From Boswellia sacra (lineage: Eukaryota > Streptophyta > Magnoliopsida > Sapindales > Burseraceae), in assembly GCA_013180625.2 (NCBI GenBank), contig SNVD02009519.1, forward strand, positions 496,001-560,000: a stretch of 64,000 bases of DNA, given 5' to 3'. Position 1 is the stretch's first letter. The number at the start of each line of letters is the position of its first letter. The notes under the pieces were generated by a model that saw only the letters and a list, made by a program, of their open reading frames with translations, made no database searches and was not told the DNA's origin. The translations under genes and the position numbers were made by a program. Positions 24,640-37,190 of this stretch are shown in pieces.

Positions 24640-26429
24640 GATAGGATCTTTTATAGTACATTTTTGGTATCTTGCACTTGAGAACTCATTGGATTGACAA
24701 ATTTTGACTATGTTACCATTTCAATTTAATTTTTGTGAACTTGAGTTCGTCTTTTTGCAACTTTGTGTGTGTAAAACTTGGATGGGTACATGTCACCCAA
24801 ACCAAGTTACTAGATTATGATGGAATAGCAGTTAGATGAAAAATCTCTGTTCATGTGCTGTTATTGAATGCTTTTTCTGGCTCAGTATCAAGCGCTTTTG
24901 TTTCCGTGGAGGTATTCATGGCTTGTGGAATACCCATCAAAATGTTGTCTTGGCAATTTTAGTTGTTGTTTGAGATTGGCAGGTGAAGCATATAAGGGAA
25001 GATTATTGGTGGTGAGCTGTATGAAGTGTGCTTGTTGAATAGGGCTTAGATGTAGATTTTATAGCTAGAGCGTATGATCTTTTATAGTCGTGGAACATTT
25101 GAACCGGAGCTGATGTTAAGGTGAGGGATAAACCCAATTTTCAGTACTTCCTACCACTTGAAGCTCTGGATTGCTGTTATTTTTCTTCCCGATTGACAAT
25201 CTTATAGCAGTATTTGATAAAAATGGATTTTTATGATACTTTACATTTTCCTCTTCTGGTTTGAATCCTTGGTTAAATACTTAAAACGTTTGAGTTTACC
25301 GCTTGAACGTGGAGTGATTAAAACAGCTCCATATTTTTACTTGTTAGCATCGATTTATTATTTTAAGTGAGAATAAAAAATAGAAATAATCTAGAGGAGT
25401 GATTTTGTAACAAGACAAGCCTCTTTGGATAAGAACCCATCACTGGCTATGTATCTAGACTTCTCTTCATATGTTTTCGAATCGAAATGGTTACCTTTCT
25501 CTCCCTATTTATTTAATATCGTGATTTATTAAAATATTTTGGGTAAACCTTGTACGCTTTATCTTCATTGGTCATTTATCCAACGATGTCATAATAGAAT
25601 ATTATTTACGTCGATTATTATTTTTTTCTTTTGGAATTGTAGGATTCTTATTTGTGAACCGTTGAACAATGGTTAAAAATGGTATAATCAATCTTTTTTG
25701 GTAATAAAAGTTTCAAATTAGATAAGCAATAAGGTTAAAATAAAAAATACAGAAGCTACTAACATCGCACATCATGACTCATGTTTTCTAATTTCTACAG
25801 AGCTTCTCAACTCCTAGCAAGGTTGCTATCGTAAGCGCAAAAATTACCTGAAATCCTGAATGATCAACTTAAATTTGGAGTGGGGTAGTATAATTAATTG
25901 ACAACTGTGTCTGCACTAGAATGTCAAAAATATCCTGTCGGGGATGGGTACCCGGATCCCCGACCTGGACTTATCAAGGAATTCGACCGGGGTCAGGGAT
26001 AAGAATCCAGGGCAGGTCCAAGGCCGAGGAGCCTGGAATTAACAAAAAATTCAATTAATTTGGCAATTATATAATTTAAATTAGGCCTACATCCAATTAC
26101 CCCAAAAATAAACCAGGATCCAACCCAAGATGCCTACAAACAATTCAATTATTTATTAATGATCATTTATTCTTTTAAACAAAAATTCATAAAAAAAGAG
26201 ACCTAAAATTAACCCAAAAAATTAAAATCAAATCCTAATTGAATCAAGAAGCCAACCTTCGCGTCCATGCCTCTCCCACGTAGGCTAACCGCATGGCCTT
26301 AGCTGCTTGCCTGCACCGTCCGTTACTTCCGTATTTTTGAATCTTACAGCTGAATCTTACCAACCAAGTCGATCCTATTGGTCGATCCTATTGGCATCAG
26401 GCAAACGACGCTTGCGCGGGATCTTGGTG
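24640..26429. other. RPL35 3' flank and spacer
   Basis: 3' UTR/terminator sequence followed by AT-rich DNA. From about 25925 it carries a GC-richer segment (GGGGATGGGTACCCGGATCC) of the kind found at TE edges. No gene is seen. Confidence 0.45.
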
Positions 26430-27000
26430 CTTTCTCTTGAAAGAATAGAAGTTGAGTTTGTGTTATTGTCATGCCAGAAAAGTAAAAAGCCACAGCGGAC
26501 CTGCTTATGGGAGTGAGGCCTGCTCTATAGTGGGCAGACGTAGCAGGGCCATCTGAAAGCCGTAAGGAATTGTAAATTCAAAAGAAAACAGAAAAAAAAT
26601 TAAAAGAATAAAAATTGAGTTTGAGTTGTTATCATGCTAGATCAAAAAAATAAAAAGCTGCGGCGGACCTGCTCACGAGAATCAGGCCTATTCTGTAGTG
26701 GGCAGACGTGTAAGACGGTTATCTGAAAGCCGCAAGGAATTGTAGATTCAAAAGATAACAAAATAAAAAAAATTAAAAGAATAGAAGTTGAATTCGAGTT
26801 GTTATAATGCCATATCAGAATAGTGAAAAACCACAGTAGATCATATGTAGTGGGTGGACGTAACAGAGCCATCTGAAAGCCGTAAGGAATTGTAGATCCA
26901 AAAGAAAACAAAAAAATATAATAAAAGAATAGAAGTTGACTTCGAGTTGTTATCATGCCAGATAGAAAAGTTAAAAGCCGTAGGGAACCTGCTCAGGGGA
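26430..27000. repeat. tandem repeat array, about 150-175 bp units, 3.5 copies
   Basis: A unit containing GTTATCATGCCAGA, a purine-rich stretch, GACCTGCT, TAGTGGGCAGACGTA, CATCTGAAAGCCGTAAGGAA and TTGTAGATTCAAAAGA recurs from about 26446, 26612, 26786 and 26933. A related single fragment (TGGGCAGATGTAGCAG, GGAATTGTAGATTCG) occurs near 30195-30290. No open frame is conserved across units. Origin is unknown, probably internal repeats of a degraded element. Confidence 0.8.
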
Positions 27001-27486
27001 ATCATAGAGAGTCTTTCACGCATCTGTTGCTCAGTTCACGTGATGCAGTAAATCAATAGGAGACTAAAAAAGTGGTAGAGGGAAAATACAAAAGTCACTC
27101 TCTCTCTCATTCTCAGTCTCCCTTTGGTTTGCTCTGTCACGTTAGCCTAGTTACGTAGTGCAGCAAAGATAGAAAAGAGTTTCTCGAGAAATCAGTCCGC
27201 TCTATTATGGAAAAGAGTCTTAGGTGTAGCAGATGTACCACCTTAGCACGTTGAGTTAGTGCATTCATCCAACCAAGAGTTGACATGTGTCTGTGACAAG
27301 TTTTTTAAAATTTTCTCATAAACTTATGCACTCCACATCGTCCAAAATATTGAAAATCATAAAAATTCAAAATTTGAAATTTGACTCTAAAATTCATAAT
27401 TATATAGCATTTCATCTATATCCTCTCTCCTTCTCTCTCTTTCCACGACTCAAACATCTCTTTGTTTTTAACATCTATTTTCGTTA
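27001..27486. other. spacer, nothing recognised
   Basis: AT-rich, with CT-rich microsatellite tracts near 27100 and 27425. No gene. Confidence 0.4.
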
Positions 27487-27700
27487 GAGTAATACTACTC
27501 ATACAAACTACTTATATAAATTCACACATATAAATTGATGTGACATTCTTATATGATCGTCACATCACCTAGGTTAATTAATATCATTTATTACTAATAT
27601 ATATTTTTCAAATCATTATATTTATTTATCAAATCATATTATGTCATGTCAATTTGTATAGATGAGTTTGTATAAGTAATTTGTAAGAGTAGCATTTCTC
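27487..27700. mobile_element. 214-bp MITE, copy 2
   Basis: Same length, end sequences and internal order (CACACATATAAATTGATGTG, AATATCATTTATTA, ATTATGTCATGTC) as copy 1 at 19298-19511. The two are clearly copies of one family. Confidence 0.8.
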
Positions 27701-30700
27701 CTTTCATTAATATTATACTCTCCTCTTATTTCCTCTTCTCTTCTCCTTTGTCAATATTACTCTCTCTCTCTCTCCTAGGACACCATGAAATCAACCAAGA
27801 TCTGTTACAATCACCAAATAAAGATTTGTTGGGATCAGTCTCTCCTTTCTCTAATGAAACGGTGATTGTTGGGTTCCTCGGTAGCGGTGGTCAGAAGTGA
27901 AAACTTTAAAGAACGTTGTAGATTGAAGGTTTTAATCTTGGTGATGTGATCGGTGTTCCGTGGGGCAAGGGAGGGCCGGTGTTGTTATACATTTTGTCAT
28001 TTTTGTATATATATATATTTTTATTTATTTATTTATTTTGGTTGTAGATCCAAGATTGATGTGTGATTTGAGATTCCTCTGTAAATTTTTTTAGAAGATT
28101 TAGTTTTTAATTTGTTGTTTGAATGAAATTGTTGAATTTATTTATTTTAAAAGTCTTGCGGTGATGTTGAATTTTTGTTGAAGCTATTTTGAGGCAAAAG
28201 CACGGGTGTTGGGGATATCATGTGAAATCTTTATCACTTTCTTTCTTAATTGTTTTGCAAGATTCTTGTTTCTTGTGATGATATTAAATTAATGTATTTA
28301 TTATTTGAATATTTTAATAATATTGTGTTATTGTTATTGAAGCTGGGTTGAGACAAAAGAACCGGTGTTGGTGATGCTACATATCAATAATGAGCTGCAA
28401 ACAAGTTGCTTGATTAATGCAGAGTCCTCTTTTTTGGTTTCCATGTTTAAGTCTTGCTTCGCTTCACTCTCCCTCATGAACAATTGGAAGAACTAAAACA
28501 GAAAGAACTCACTGGAAAGGAAAAGAGAGAGAACTGGATACAACTTTAATTGAAGCATAGATGCGTAAACATTTTCTTGAATCAAAAGTAAACCAAAAGA
28601 AGAGCAATCCATTAAAAAAAAAATCTATTAAAGCTTTGCAGCAATAATTTGTGAAGGCATTGACCATTTTTAAAAAGTTAATTGAAGCTTGCACAAACAT
28701 GCACTGATTGAAGCCTTCAATGTAATTTTTTACCCGGTGTCTGCATATGTATATTACAACATTCATTTTAGTATAATGTCCAAAAGAATTGCATCCTCCA
28801 GAAAAGTCAACAAAATCTTGTTTGGTCATCCATTCAATTTCTCTAGAAAATGTTAAAATGTCCATAAATTTCTTAGTTTTCTTCAAAATCTTGCTTCCAC
28901 ATTTTCTTTAAATAACTTCATCGCTTGTACTAACTTTTCTTCAACAAGTGTCGTCCCAAAGCATGAGTTTTCTTTTATCGTCAAAAGGAAAAACTTTCTT
29001 TTATTGTCAAAGTTCCGTAAAAGAAAACATGAGTTTCTTAAACCAAACAAAATGGTGGTAAAATCATAAACCAGTAACCGATACTTGAACATGAGAAACT
29101 GCACGAAAAAATTAACATGCAATGCCCAATTTCATTGAAAATTTTCTAGATCAGTTTACATAAAATAGATTGACAATGACACCCAACTCCTACTCAAAAA
29201 TTCATTATACAAGAGATAACAGAACAAGAAATTTGTAGTTGATTTATCAACGGCAGACAGCTAAGAGAATAAACACCTTTACATAAGAAAGCCTGCATTT
29301 AAGGTTACATCTTGGTCAATGCCACATTTTCCTCAATAAACCAATTGCCAAGGTTTGTTGACAATCAAAACACTGGAAATAGTTTGCAGCAAGGACCGAC
29401 TCAATCGAACTCATGATTTGATCTCAGTTCAACTCAGATTAGCTCATCAGCAACATGCATCTCTAAGGCAACTAAAAATGGAGAGTCCCGATCTTGGAGG
29501 ACACAGAACAACTACCAGATGTCCAATATGAATTCCCACTCCAACCATCCACAAGGGCTTGATTTGGCCATTCAAGAACCAAGAAGCTATACTTATGCAA
29601 TTTTATTGAAAATGTGGTGGCTTCAAGAATCACAGGAACCTACTAAAGACTCAATTGATAACTAAAACATGAAAAGTAATATCAAATTTTTTTTTTTTTT
29701 TTTAGAGTAGGCACAAAACAATAAGTTGAATCTTTACTAGTGCATTTCATATAACAAAATCACTAAAATCATCAACATTCTATGGATAAAATTTAACAAT
29801 TTCATCTTGAAAATTGAATTTTCTAAGCCAGCATTATTTCAAAACAATAAATTAGATTAAAAACTAAGTAATCTGTGAGGGCTTGAAGTGTTAACAAAAT
29901 AGTATGAATGAGGATAGTTAACAAAGACAGAGCATAGATTTGGTAAGACAAGCAGGACCAATGGAGAGAGAAGAGAAAAGCTGAAGAGAGATGAGAATGG
30001 CGGGATCACGGGAGAGAAAAGAAAAAGGCGGCAACACTGTAGATAGAAGCGGGAATTATGCTGGGATAAATAAATTATACAGAAAAGTGATGTAAAATAG
30101 TCTGTCATACAAGGAACACATGTCTCTTGGTTGAATGGATATACCGACTCAGCTTGCTGAGGTGGTATATCCGCTGCACCCAAGACTCCCTCATATGGTG
30201 GGCAGATGTAGCAGAACAGTCGACTTGCTCAAGCCTGCTCTGCAATGGCAGATGTAGTAGGAATTGTAGATTCGAAAAAAACAAAAAAATAATAATAAGT
30301 AAAGGCAGGGACCAAGTGATTCAAACCTGATTTCTTGATGGAATGAACATCCCAAGCACCACCTAGCTAAGCCTTGCCACTTGGAAATGGATGGCAAGAT
30401 AAATATGAAATTTCATAATTACATTAAAGAAAAGAAAAAATGAAATTGGAAAACTGGGGAAAAATTCAGGGCATTAAATTACCCGACTGCGAGATCAAAT
30501 TGTCCGAGCTGGCTCCGATCCCGGACTTGGATATTTTTGGAGAATTTTTCTAGATATGGGTACTTAACATCCCAGATTTTTAACATCCCTACTGCATATA
30601 CTATCTCAAGGACCCAAGTTAAACTGCAGATTCATGCAAATAAACTGCAGATTCATATAAATTTTTGACTTCTTGAAATAGAAAAGTAAAAGTTTTTAAC

Positions 30701-30916
30701 TTGAAAATGGAAAAGTATAATTAACAGTGACACTTTTATAGTTTTGGCTAAGTATTACTCTCTTCCCAACTTTTAACGGTTTGACCTCATTTGTCTTATA
30801 AAATAATATTATAAGATTTTTTTTTTTATTTCTCTTTTCTAAAAGAGAAAATTTTAAAGCCTTACCAACACCCTCAAGACTCGAACCACTTGCAGCCACT
30901 GGGGGCTAACCTTTAA
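27701..30916. other. spacer, no supported gene
   Basis: Several 65-125-codon frames exist on both strands but are low-complexity or lack any family signature. A fragment of the 26430-27000 repeat lies near 30195-30290. Poly-T and poly-A runs are common. Nothing functional is seen. Confidence 0.4.
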
Positions 30917-31475
30917 AGGCAATGAGAAGTTTTGAGTTAATTTTATTAAACGTAAAAAAACTTACAATGTGAGAAATAGTAAATAATAATAATTAAAAAT
31001 TGTACTATCATTTCTAAAAGAACATTATTTAACATAACTTTTAAAAATAAAAGTTTCATACAAGAAAACGGTAGTTTAAATGGTTTTTCATTTTTATTTT
31101 AATTTGAAAATTGAAATAAATGATAGTATAAAATTTTCAAATTAAGTAAAAATTCTACAAAAGAAAATGTTGGTTAAATTTTTTTTATTTTTATTTTTCA
31201 AATAATTTTCAAGTTAAAATAAATAGTAGTTTAAGGATAAAATGATAGTTTAAAATTTTCAAATTAAAATAAAATTAAAAAAATATTTAAACTACTATTT
31301 TCTTTTGTTGAATTTTTATTTTTTAAGATTATATTAAATAATTTTTATTTTAGTAATGATAGTATAATTTTTAATTATTTATTAAATACTATTTTTCACG
31401 GGTATTTTTGCAGGCGTCTTTTACATTTAATGAAATTAACTCAAAACCTTTCATTGCCTCTCTTGCCTTAAGGGT
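30917..31475. repeat. long inverted repeat (about 150-bp arms), possible MULE/foldback MITE
   Basis: The left arm begins GGCAATGAGAAGTTTTGAG and runs through TTAATTTTATTAAACGTAAA and ATTGTACTATCATTTCTAAA. The right arm, on the minus strand, reads GGCAATGAAAGGTTTTGAG, TTAATTTCATTAAATGTAAA and ATTATACTATCATTACTAAA. The arms flank an AT-rich middle that itself contains smaller inverted blocks (GTAGTTTAAA/TTTAAACTAC). No gene. The exact ends and target duplication cannot be fixed. Confidence 0.7.
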
Positions 31476-34342
31476 TTAACCCGGCGGTTGTAGCTGTCTC
31501 TCTCAACTACAGTGTGCTTGGTAGTTGCAGGTGTTTCTCTCCAGTATAGTGTTGCAGGTTAGGTCCAATGGGAGTGAAGAGATTTCTTCATTTCTGCAAA
31601 TCTAATATTGGATGTGTTTGACGACCGTTTGACCCTCTTTATGAATAATGGGCCTTCACAAAGCAACGTCGAGCTTTCATATTTAATGCCCATTTGACAT
31701 TTGGAGTGAAAATTCAATCCAACCCAAAAGTCCAGTACATTTTTAAGATGTTAGTGTGTTCTATTTTAAAGTTAAATTTTGTTATTTGTGTTGTATATTT
31801 TTTACTATATTTTATATTTGATATAAATTATATATTTTTAAAATTAAAATAATTTAAAATTAATCATATATTTTTAAATTTTATTAAAAATAAAAACATA
31901 AAATCACAAAAAAAAAACACGTTATTAGGATTGAAATTTCTTTAAGTGTGTGTGCATGCCCAGAAAAATAATGGTTTATTGCACCATTCGACATCCACTT
32001 CTCGTAGCACAAAAATGTTCTTTGTTTTGCATCTCGTCTATTTGTTAAGAAATCTCATTTTGTCACCATTTCATCATCAATTCATCATCATTTTGTCTTC
32101 ACTTTACCCCCACCTATTTTTCAAACAGTCTTCTTTTATTCAAACTTTTCTGTGGACGCACTCAAATTGAAGTTGCAATAATTAAATTCAAGTGAAAATA
32201 TCAAATAAACAAGGACGCAGATATGTAGCAGCATCACCTTATCAGCCATGCATTTTCCAGTAACGCACAGACTTATAGTTTAATAAACAAATAAAATCCC
32301 AATTTTAAAATGCAATAATGGCAGTTGGCAGATTATTCCAGTCTCTTTGCCTCTTCAACTCAGCAACGTCAAAACTCAACTTACCCTGAAGTCTGAAGAT
32401 GCAGACTGCTTACACGGTCGGCGCGAATTTGTTCTCCAATCTCTCTCTCTCTATGTATATATGCATGAAGATCTCTGATAGCCATTTTCTGCTTTACTTG
32501 TCCTGTTATCTTGACAATTTCAAATTATGCTAGCTATCTTATCCTTTCAACATTTTGTTGATTGAATATGTAAACGTAACCATGTATATCTGGATGGTAT
32601 TATCTGCTTTCATATTATATTATATTTTCTTACCCGGTTGATCAACAAATGAAGAAATCCAGAAAACTATTAAAGACAATAAAATCTATGCTACCAATTA
32701 ATTGAGTTAATTATTAACAAATTTGTTTGATTGCCATAACTTCTCTTGTCGATAGCTGTTGTTTGTGTCTATCTATCATGCATGCGTGGAAAGAGACTAG
32801 TGAGATATGTTTTCACGTTGTTTTCAACCACAAACACTTAAATGAGAATCACAAAAAATCCCAAAAATAAATAGAAGAAAAACGTTTTAGCTCGCAATGG
32901 GAAAACCATTTTTGATGAAAATTGAATGGTGTTCTCTGACTATTCAGTCTTTTCTCTATGACGTGTTGGGTCGATGCATTCATTCTTCATGCTTGCTTTC
33001 GGATCTAGAATGGCTGCTGCCTACTTTATAGACACACATGACACCATATATTTTCTGATATGCAAATGATGTGTTTGTTTTCTATATTTTCAAAGAGCTG
33101 AATATTACCAAAAGGGATTATTATTTGTCCGCTAACATTAGTTTCGTCACTGAGTTTTGAGAATTATTGGTTCACCCCTTGAGGTTTCATTTCACCTCAG
33201 CGTTAACTTAAATAGCTGTAGGGGTAATTTTGTAATCTCATGTTACAATGAATTTAAAATTCAAAAGAAATCAGTTTCTGGAATTTCTAAAATTTTGGTA
33301 AATTTAAATTAAATATTAATAATAATTAAATTAACTAATATAATTAAAATTCATCACAACTCCATCGCCAACCCTCACCCAAAATCGAATCCTAGAATTC
33401 TTCATTTTCTTTTCATTAACCCAATCCTTACCAAGCAATAAAATCCCAAACAAATCAGACCCAAAAATCAAATCTAAAAGCAAATCACACTCATCCAAAA
33501 GCAAATCGGTGGTAGGTGGGTATAGTCTATTTTTATTTTTATTTTCGAAAGTCTGGCTTTTAAATTCTCGTAAGCACTATAAAATCAGCATTAACTTGTC
33601 CGCAGAAATTAATTTTAAGTCAAAAAATCATTTGCTTTTTTTCTTAAAAAAAAAAAACAATTCTCTTATTCAAATATTAAGCCGGCTGCCAGACTGGACA
33701 TCTTGTGTGGTCCTTACGCGGTCTTCACCACCTATTGACTTTTTTTCCTCTACTATTTTTTTCTTCAATTCTTATTATTTATTTTCTCTCTAAACATGTA
33801 CGGAATTCTGTGCCAGATAAATCTTTCTTCGATTGTAAAAAGTCCCTGTTCTTTTACATTAATAATTGTTAGCCGTTACCGTATCACTCAGTACAAGTTT
33901 TTAATTGAGAGGGTAAATTTTCGGTTAAAAGTTACTTTAATTTTCTAATAACGTGGTTCTGGAGATTAATTTGTAATTTAAGAAACTTTTTACTTGTCAA
34001 AACAAATAGTTATATCATTTCATTTATTTAGTTTAGTTAAATGCTATTGAATAAAAAGAATTAAAAATTACAAAGATTTATATGTTACGATGACCTAATA
34101 TGGTTACGTACTAAATTCTAAGCATAGTCTACGTATCAAGTTCTTGCTTTATCTAAATTCATTTAATCTAAATACAATATTTATTTATATAATTAATACT
34201 TGAATTAAAGCGCATAGAATCAAATTAATTGATTGTTAATGCATATCAAGAAAGATAATATATTATAATATAAATGGATCCAAAAAATCAGTTGATTGAT
34301 GAGTTGATAGTATTAAATAAAAATTATTAAAATTTTCAAAGG
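31476..34342. other. spacer, no supported gene
   Basis: AT-rich. Short frames at 31946-32170 and 33509-33793 are Ser/Leu/Phe-rich and lack signatures. A weak CT-rich tract lies near 32440. Nothing else. Confidence 0.4.
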
Positions 34343-34504
34343 GTAATACCACATCTACAACCAAATACTTACAACTTGAGTTAACAAAATTTTATTGGAG
34401 GAGAAAAAATAAAAAAGAAAAAAGAAAGTTATATGTCCACTAGAATTTTATCAACTCAGATTATAAACAGACCGGAGGATTTGATTATAGATATAGTATT
34501 ATTC
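34343..34504. mobile_element. MITE, same family as the one in the pectate-lyase intron
   Basis: The left end AATACCACATCTACAACCAA...TGAGTTAACAAAATT and the right end (minus strand AATACTATATCTATAATCAA...TGAGTTGATAAAATT) are inverted repeats of about 60 bp. The same end sequences flank 40542-40755. Confidence 0.6.
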
Positions 34505-37082
34505 ATTTTCAAATCATATAATAAATTGCATCTGAATATACTCATTAGAATCCAACGTGTTGCATTCTATATATGTATGTTTATAGTCAATATCCATTTG
34601 GAAATTAAGTAGTGTTTCTAGATCATTAATTGTATCTTAATTTGGCTACGTAATTTTCTAGTTGTTTACTTGTTTATAAGAGAATTTTCAATGAATGTCG
34701 TTATCAAATCCATCTCTATAGTTTATTAATTAAGTGAACATCTCAAATTTTTTAAAGCTATTTGAAGGTTTCCAATTCCCGGGCATTGTTTGTTTAACTG
34801 GGTTGCTCAAAACAGTAATTAATTGCACGCAATTAGGTCTGATAAATTTTATACGGTACTTAATACGATACGAACTCGTTCGATAAAAACGTGTTTTGCA
34901 TATGATATTATTGTATTGGGTCGGTAATAGATTAAAACAATAAAATCTGTTTAATATTGGATCGTGTTTGGGTTTATCTATAATTAAAGGACAATTTAGT
35001 AAATTTGTTTATGATACATAAAAAAATTAAAATACAACAAATTATTATAAATACTAATTTATAACTATGTTCACCTAATTAAAACTATTCTAAAGTTATA
35101 GTATTTTTTTAGTTGTGTACGAGTATGACATTTTGATATGGAATATAAAGAAGAAACTTATAGAATGTTCGATTTTATTTTTAGAAATCGTTCAATAATT
35201 AGACATTTTTAATTATTTGTCTTAAATATACGTTAGGTGGACCTTTGAATGATGTTAGATACAAAATTTTGTTTATGTTTTCGTATTACATTAAATTTAG
35301 ATATTTCGATAGAGTTTAAAATATTTGTTAGATATTAAAATTATAAACTATTATTTATATTTAGAATTTATACAAATCATATTATACATATTATTGTCTA
35401 ACTTGAAAATAAAAATTGATTAAATTGGTTGAATACAAGTAATACGTTAAGTTAACAGTCGAGTTTTGGTTTTAAGATTTATACTCAATAAATTAATAGG
35501 CCGAATTTGAGTTAACATAATTTAACATAACACGAATACGAAATGATATAAAACTACTCTAATATGACCCATTGCTAGAGCTTTACATAATTGATGCGAT
35601 TTCTTCCGAGATAAAAATAATAATAATAAATTAACAATAATTTAATTACTGAGGGAGATTTTGATTGAAAAAGTTGAATATTAAATGAACATTACACGAT
35701 TTACAATAATTTAATGATGCAAATGAAAATTGAATTGGTCTAAACTCAAAGAAGAGCTGCTAATTGATGTCCATATCTCACCCAACCCAACATGCTTAGA
35801 TACTGTAAGGATAAAAAAAATATGTCGATTCATTTTAGATTTTTGTGCCATACTTATAATCTTTTTATACAAACTGAAATAGAATTATTTATTTATTTAT
35901 ATATTATCACTCTTTATTAAATAAATTAATTTTTATATTTATTATTTTAATCAACTAATGATACATGAGTCTGGATATAAGAGTTTATATGTGAAATTTA
36001 TAAAATGAAACATTATTCTTCATTTTAATACAAACTCCTGATTTGTTCCGCACACCAAAACCAAATTTAAGCTTTTACTATATTATATAATAATGGATCA
36101 AGTCTTATATGTTCCTTTAGGAAAAGGAAACTCATATGCATTGACTGATGGTTGTCAAGTCAACTTAGACAGGACCATGTTTCCAATAAGCTTAACTGGA
36201 AAAGAGCACCAACATTTCGACGGAAATTTCCTTTGGCTACTATTAAGAATGATGTTGGCTGGTGAAGAAGACTTGGAAAGAGACTTTTTGCAACTTAGAA
36301 GATGATATCATGGGTAGGTAAGTTGGTAAGGCTGGTACGATTATGACATTTTGTTAGCATTAGAGATGATGTATAGCTTAAAATTTAATTAAAAAAAATT
36401 CTTATGATATGTTTTTTTTTCCTAGCAGTTTCCTAATAGACCTGCCTTAGTTTCCTTCTCCACCGAGTCTACAACGAAATTGGACAAATAAACAATGACT
36501 ATTAATAGTTAAAAACAGTAAAATAAAATATATAAATAATTAAGTTGGGAATTTAGAAATATAAATATAATTCGGTGAACTCATTAGTGGGTAATTGACT
36601 TGGATTTGATGTTTGTTAATGTTAACATCGTGTGCGTAGGAGTAACTCTGAAGCCTTCTTTAACGATTATCTATCACCATTCACATAACAACATATCCAT
36701 CTATATTTGCATATCAAACCAACCATATCCGCTTTTAAATCTCCAAGCATCTCATCAATATTTGTTTTGTTCCAAGTATAATCCTTTCTTTTTTTCATAA
36801 ATAAATGGTTTTTGATACTAAGAATATTAACATTTCTTTCCGAATTCGTGACACGAGATAATCGGACTGACAATTAGATACATGTCAAACGCACTAACGC
36901 TATAGTCATTAGAGTCAATGCCAATGCACACCTCTAAACCAAAAATTGAGCCAGTCGATGATTCTTGGTCCACCAAATCAAGTAAACTCTTTTATTTATT
37001 TATTATTTTCTATAAATTTTTTTAATTAAAAAAAAAGTAAAATCGACCTTCCTCAATTGCAAACTTTGTGGCTCCCTGTCTC
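34505..37082. other. spacer upstream of EXO70
   Basis: Very AT-rich. A 70-codon frame at 36093-36305 is less repetitive than its surroundings but matches nothing recognised and has no splice context. No further feature. Confidence 0.4.
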
Positions 37083-37089
37083 TATAAAA
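37083..37089 (+). promoter_or_regulatory. TATA box of the EXO70 gene
   Basis: TATAAAA about 100 bp upstream of the ATG at 37191, in otherwise ordinary leader sequence. Confidence 0.55.
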
Positions 37090-37190
37090 CCCACAAAATG
37101 GCCTCAAGAAACAAGACCTCTCTGTTAGTAACCAAACAATAAGAAACAAGTTGAGCAATAACACTTGCAGAGAGTTATTCACATTCACTC

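Noticed and set aside
25920..30560. One large retroelement bounded by GC-rich stretches
   Set aside because: The two GC-rich stretches could not be aligned as direct repeats and there is no reverse transcriptase, integrase or gag trace.
36093..36305. 70-codon frame beginning MDQVLYVPLGKGNSY
   Set aside because: Less repetitive than its surroundings, but I recognise no family and see no promoter or partner exon. Kept only as a note in the spacer entry.
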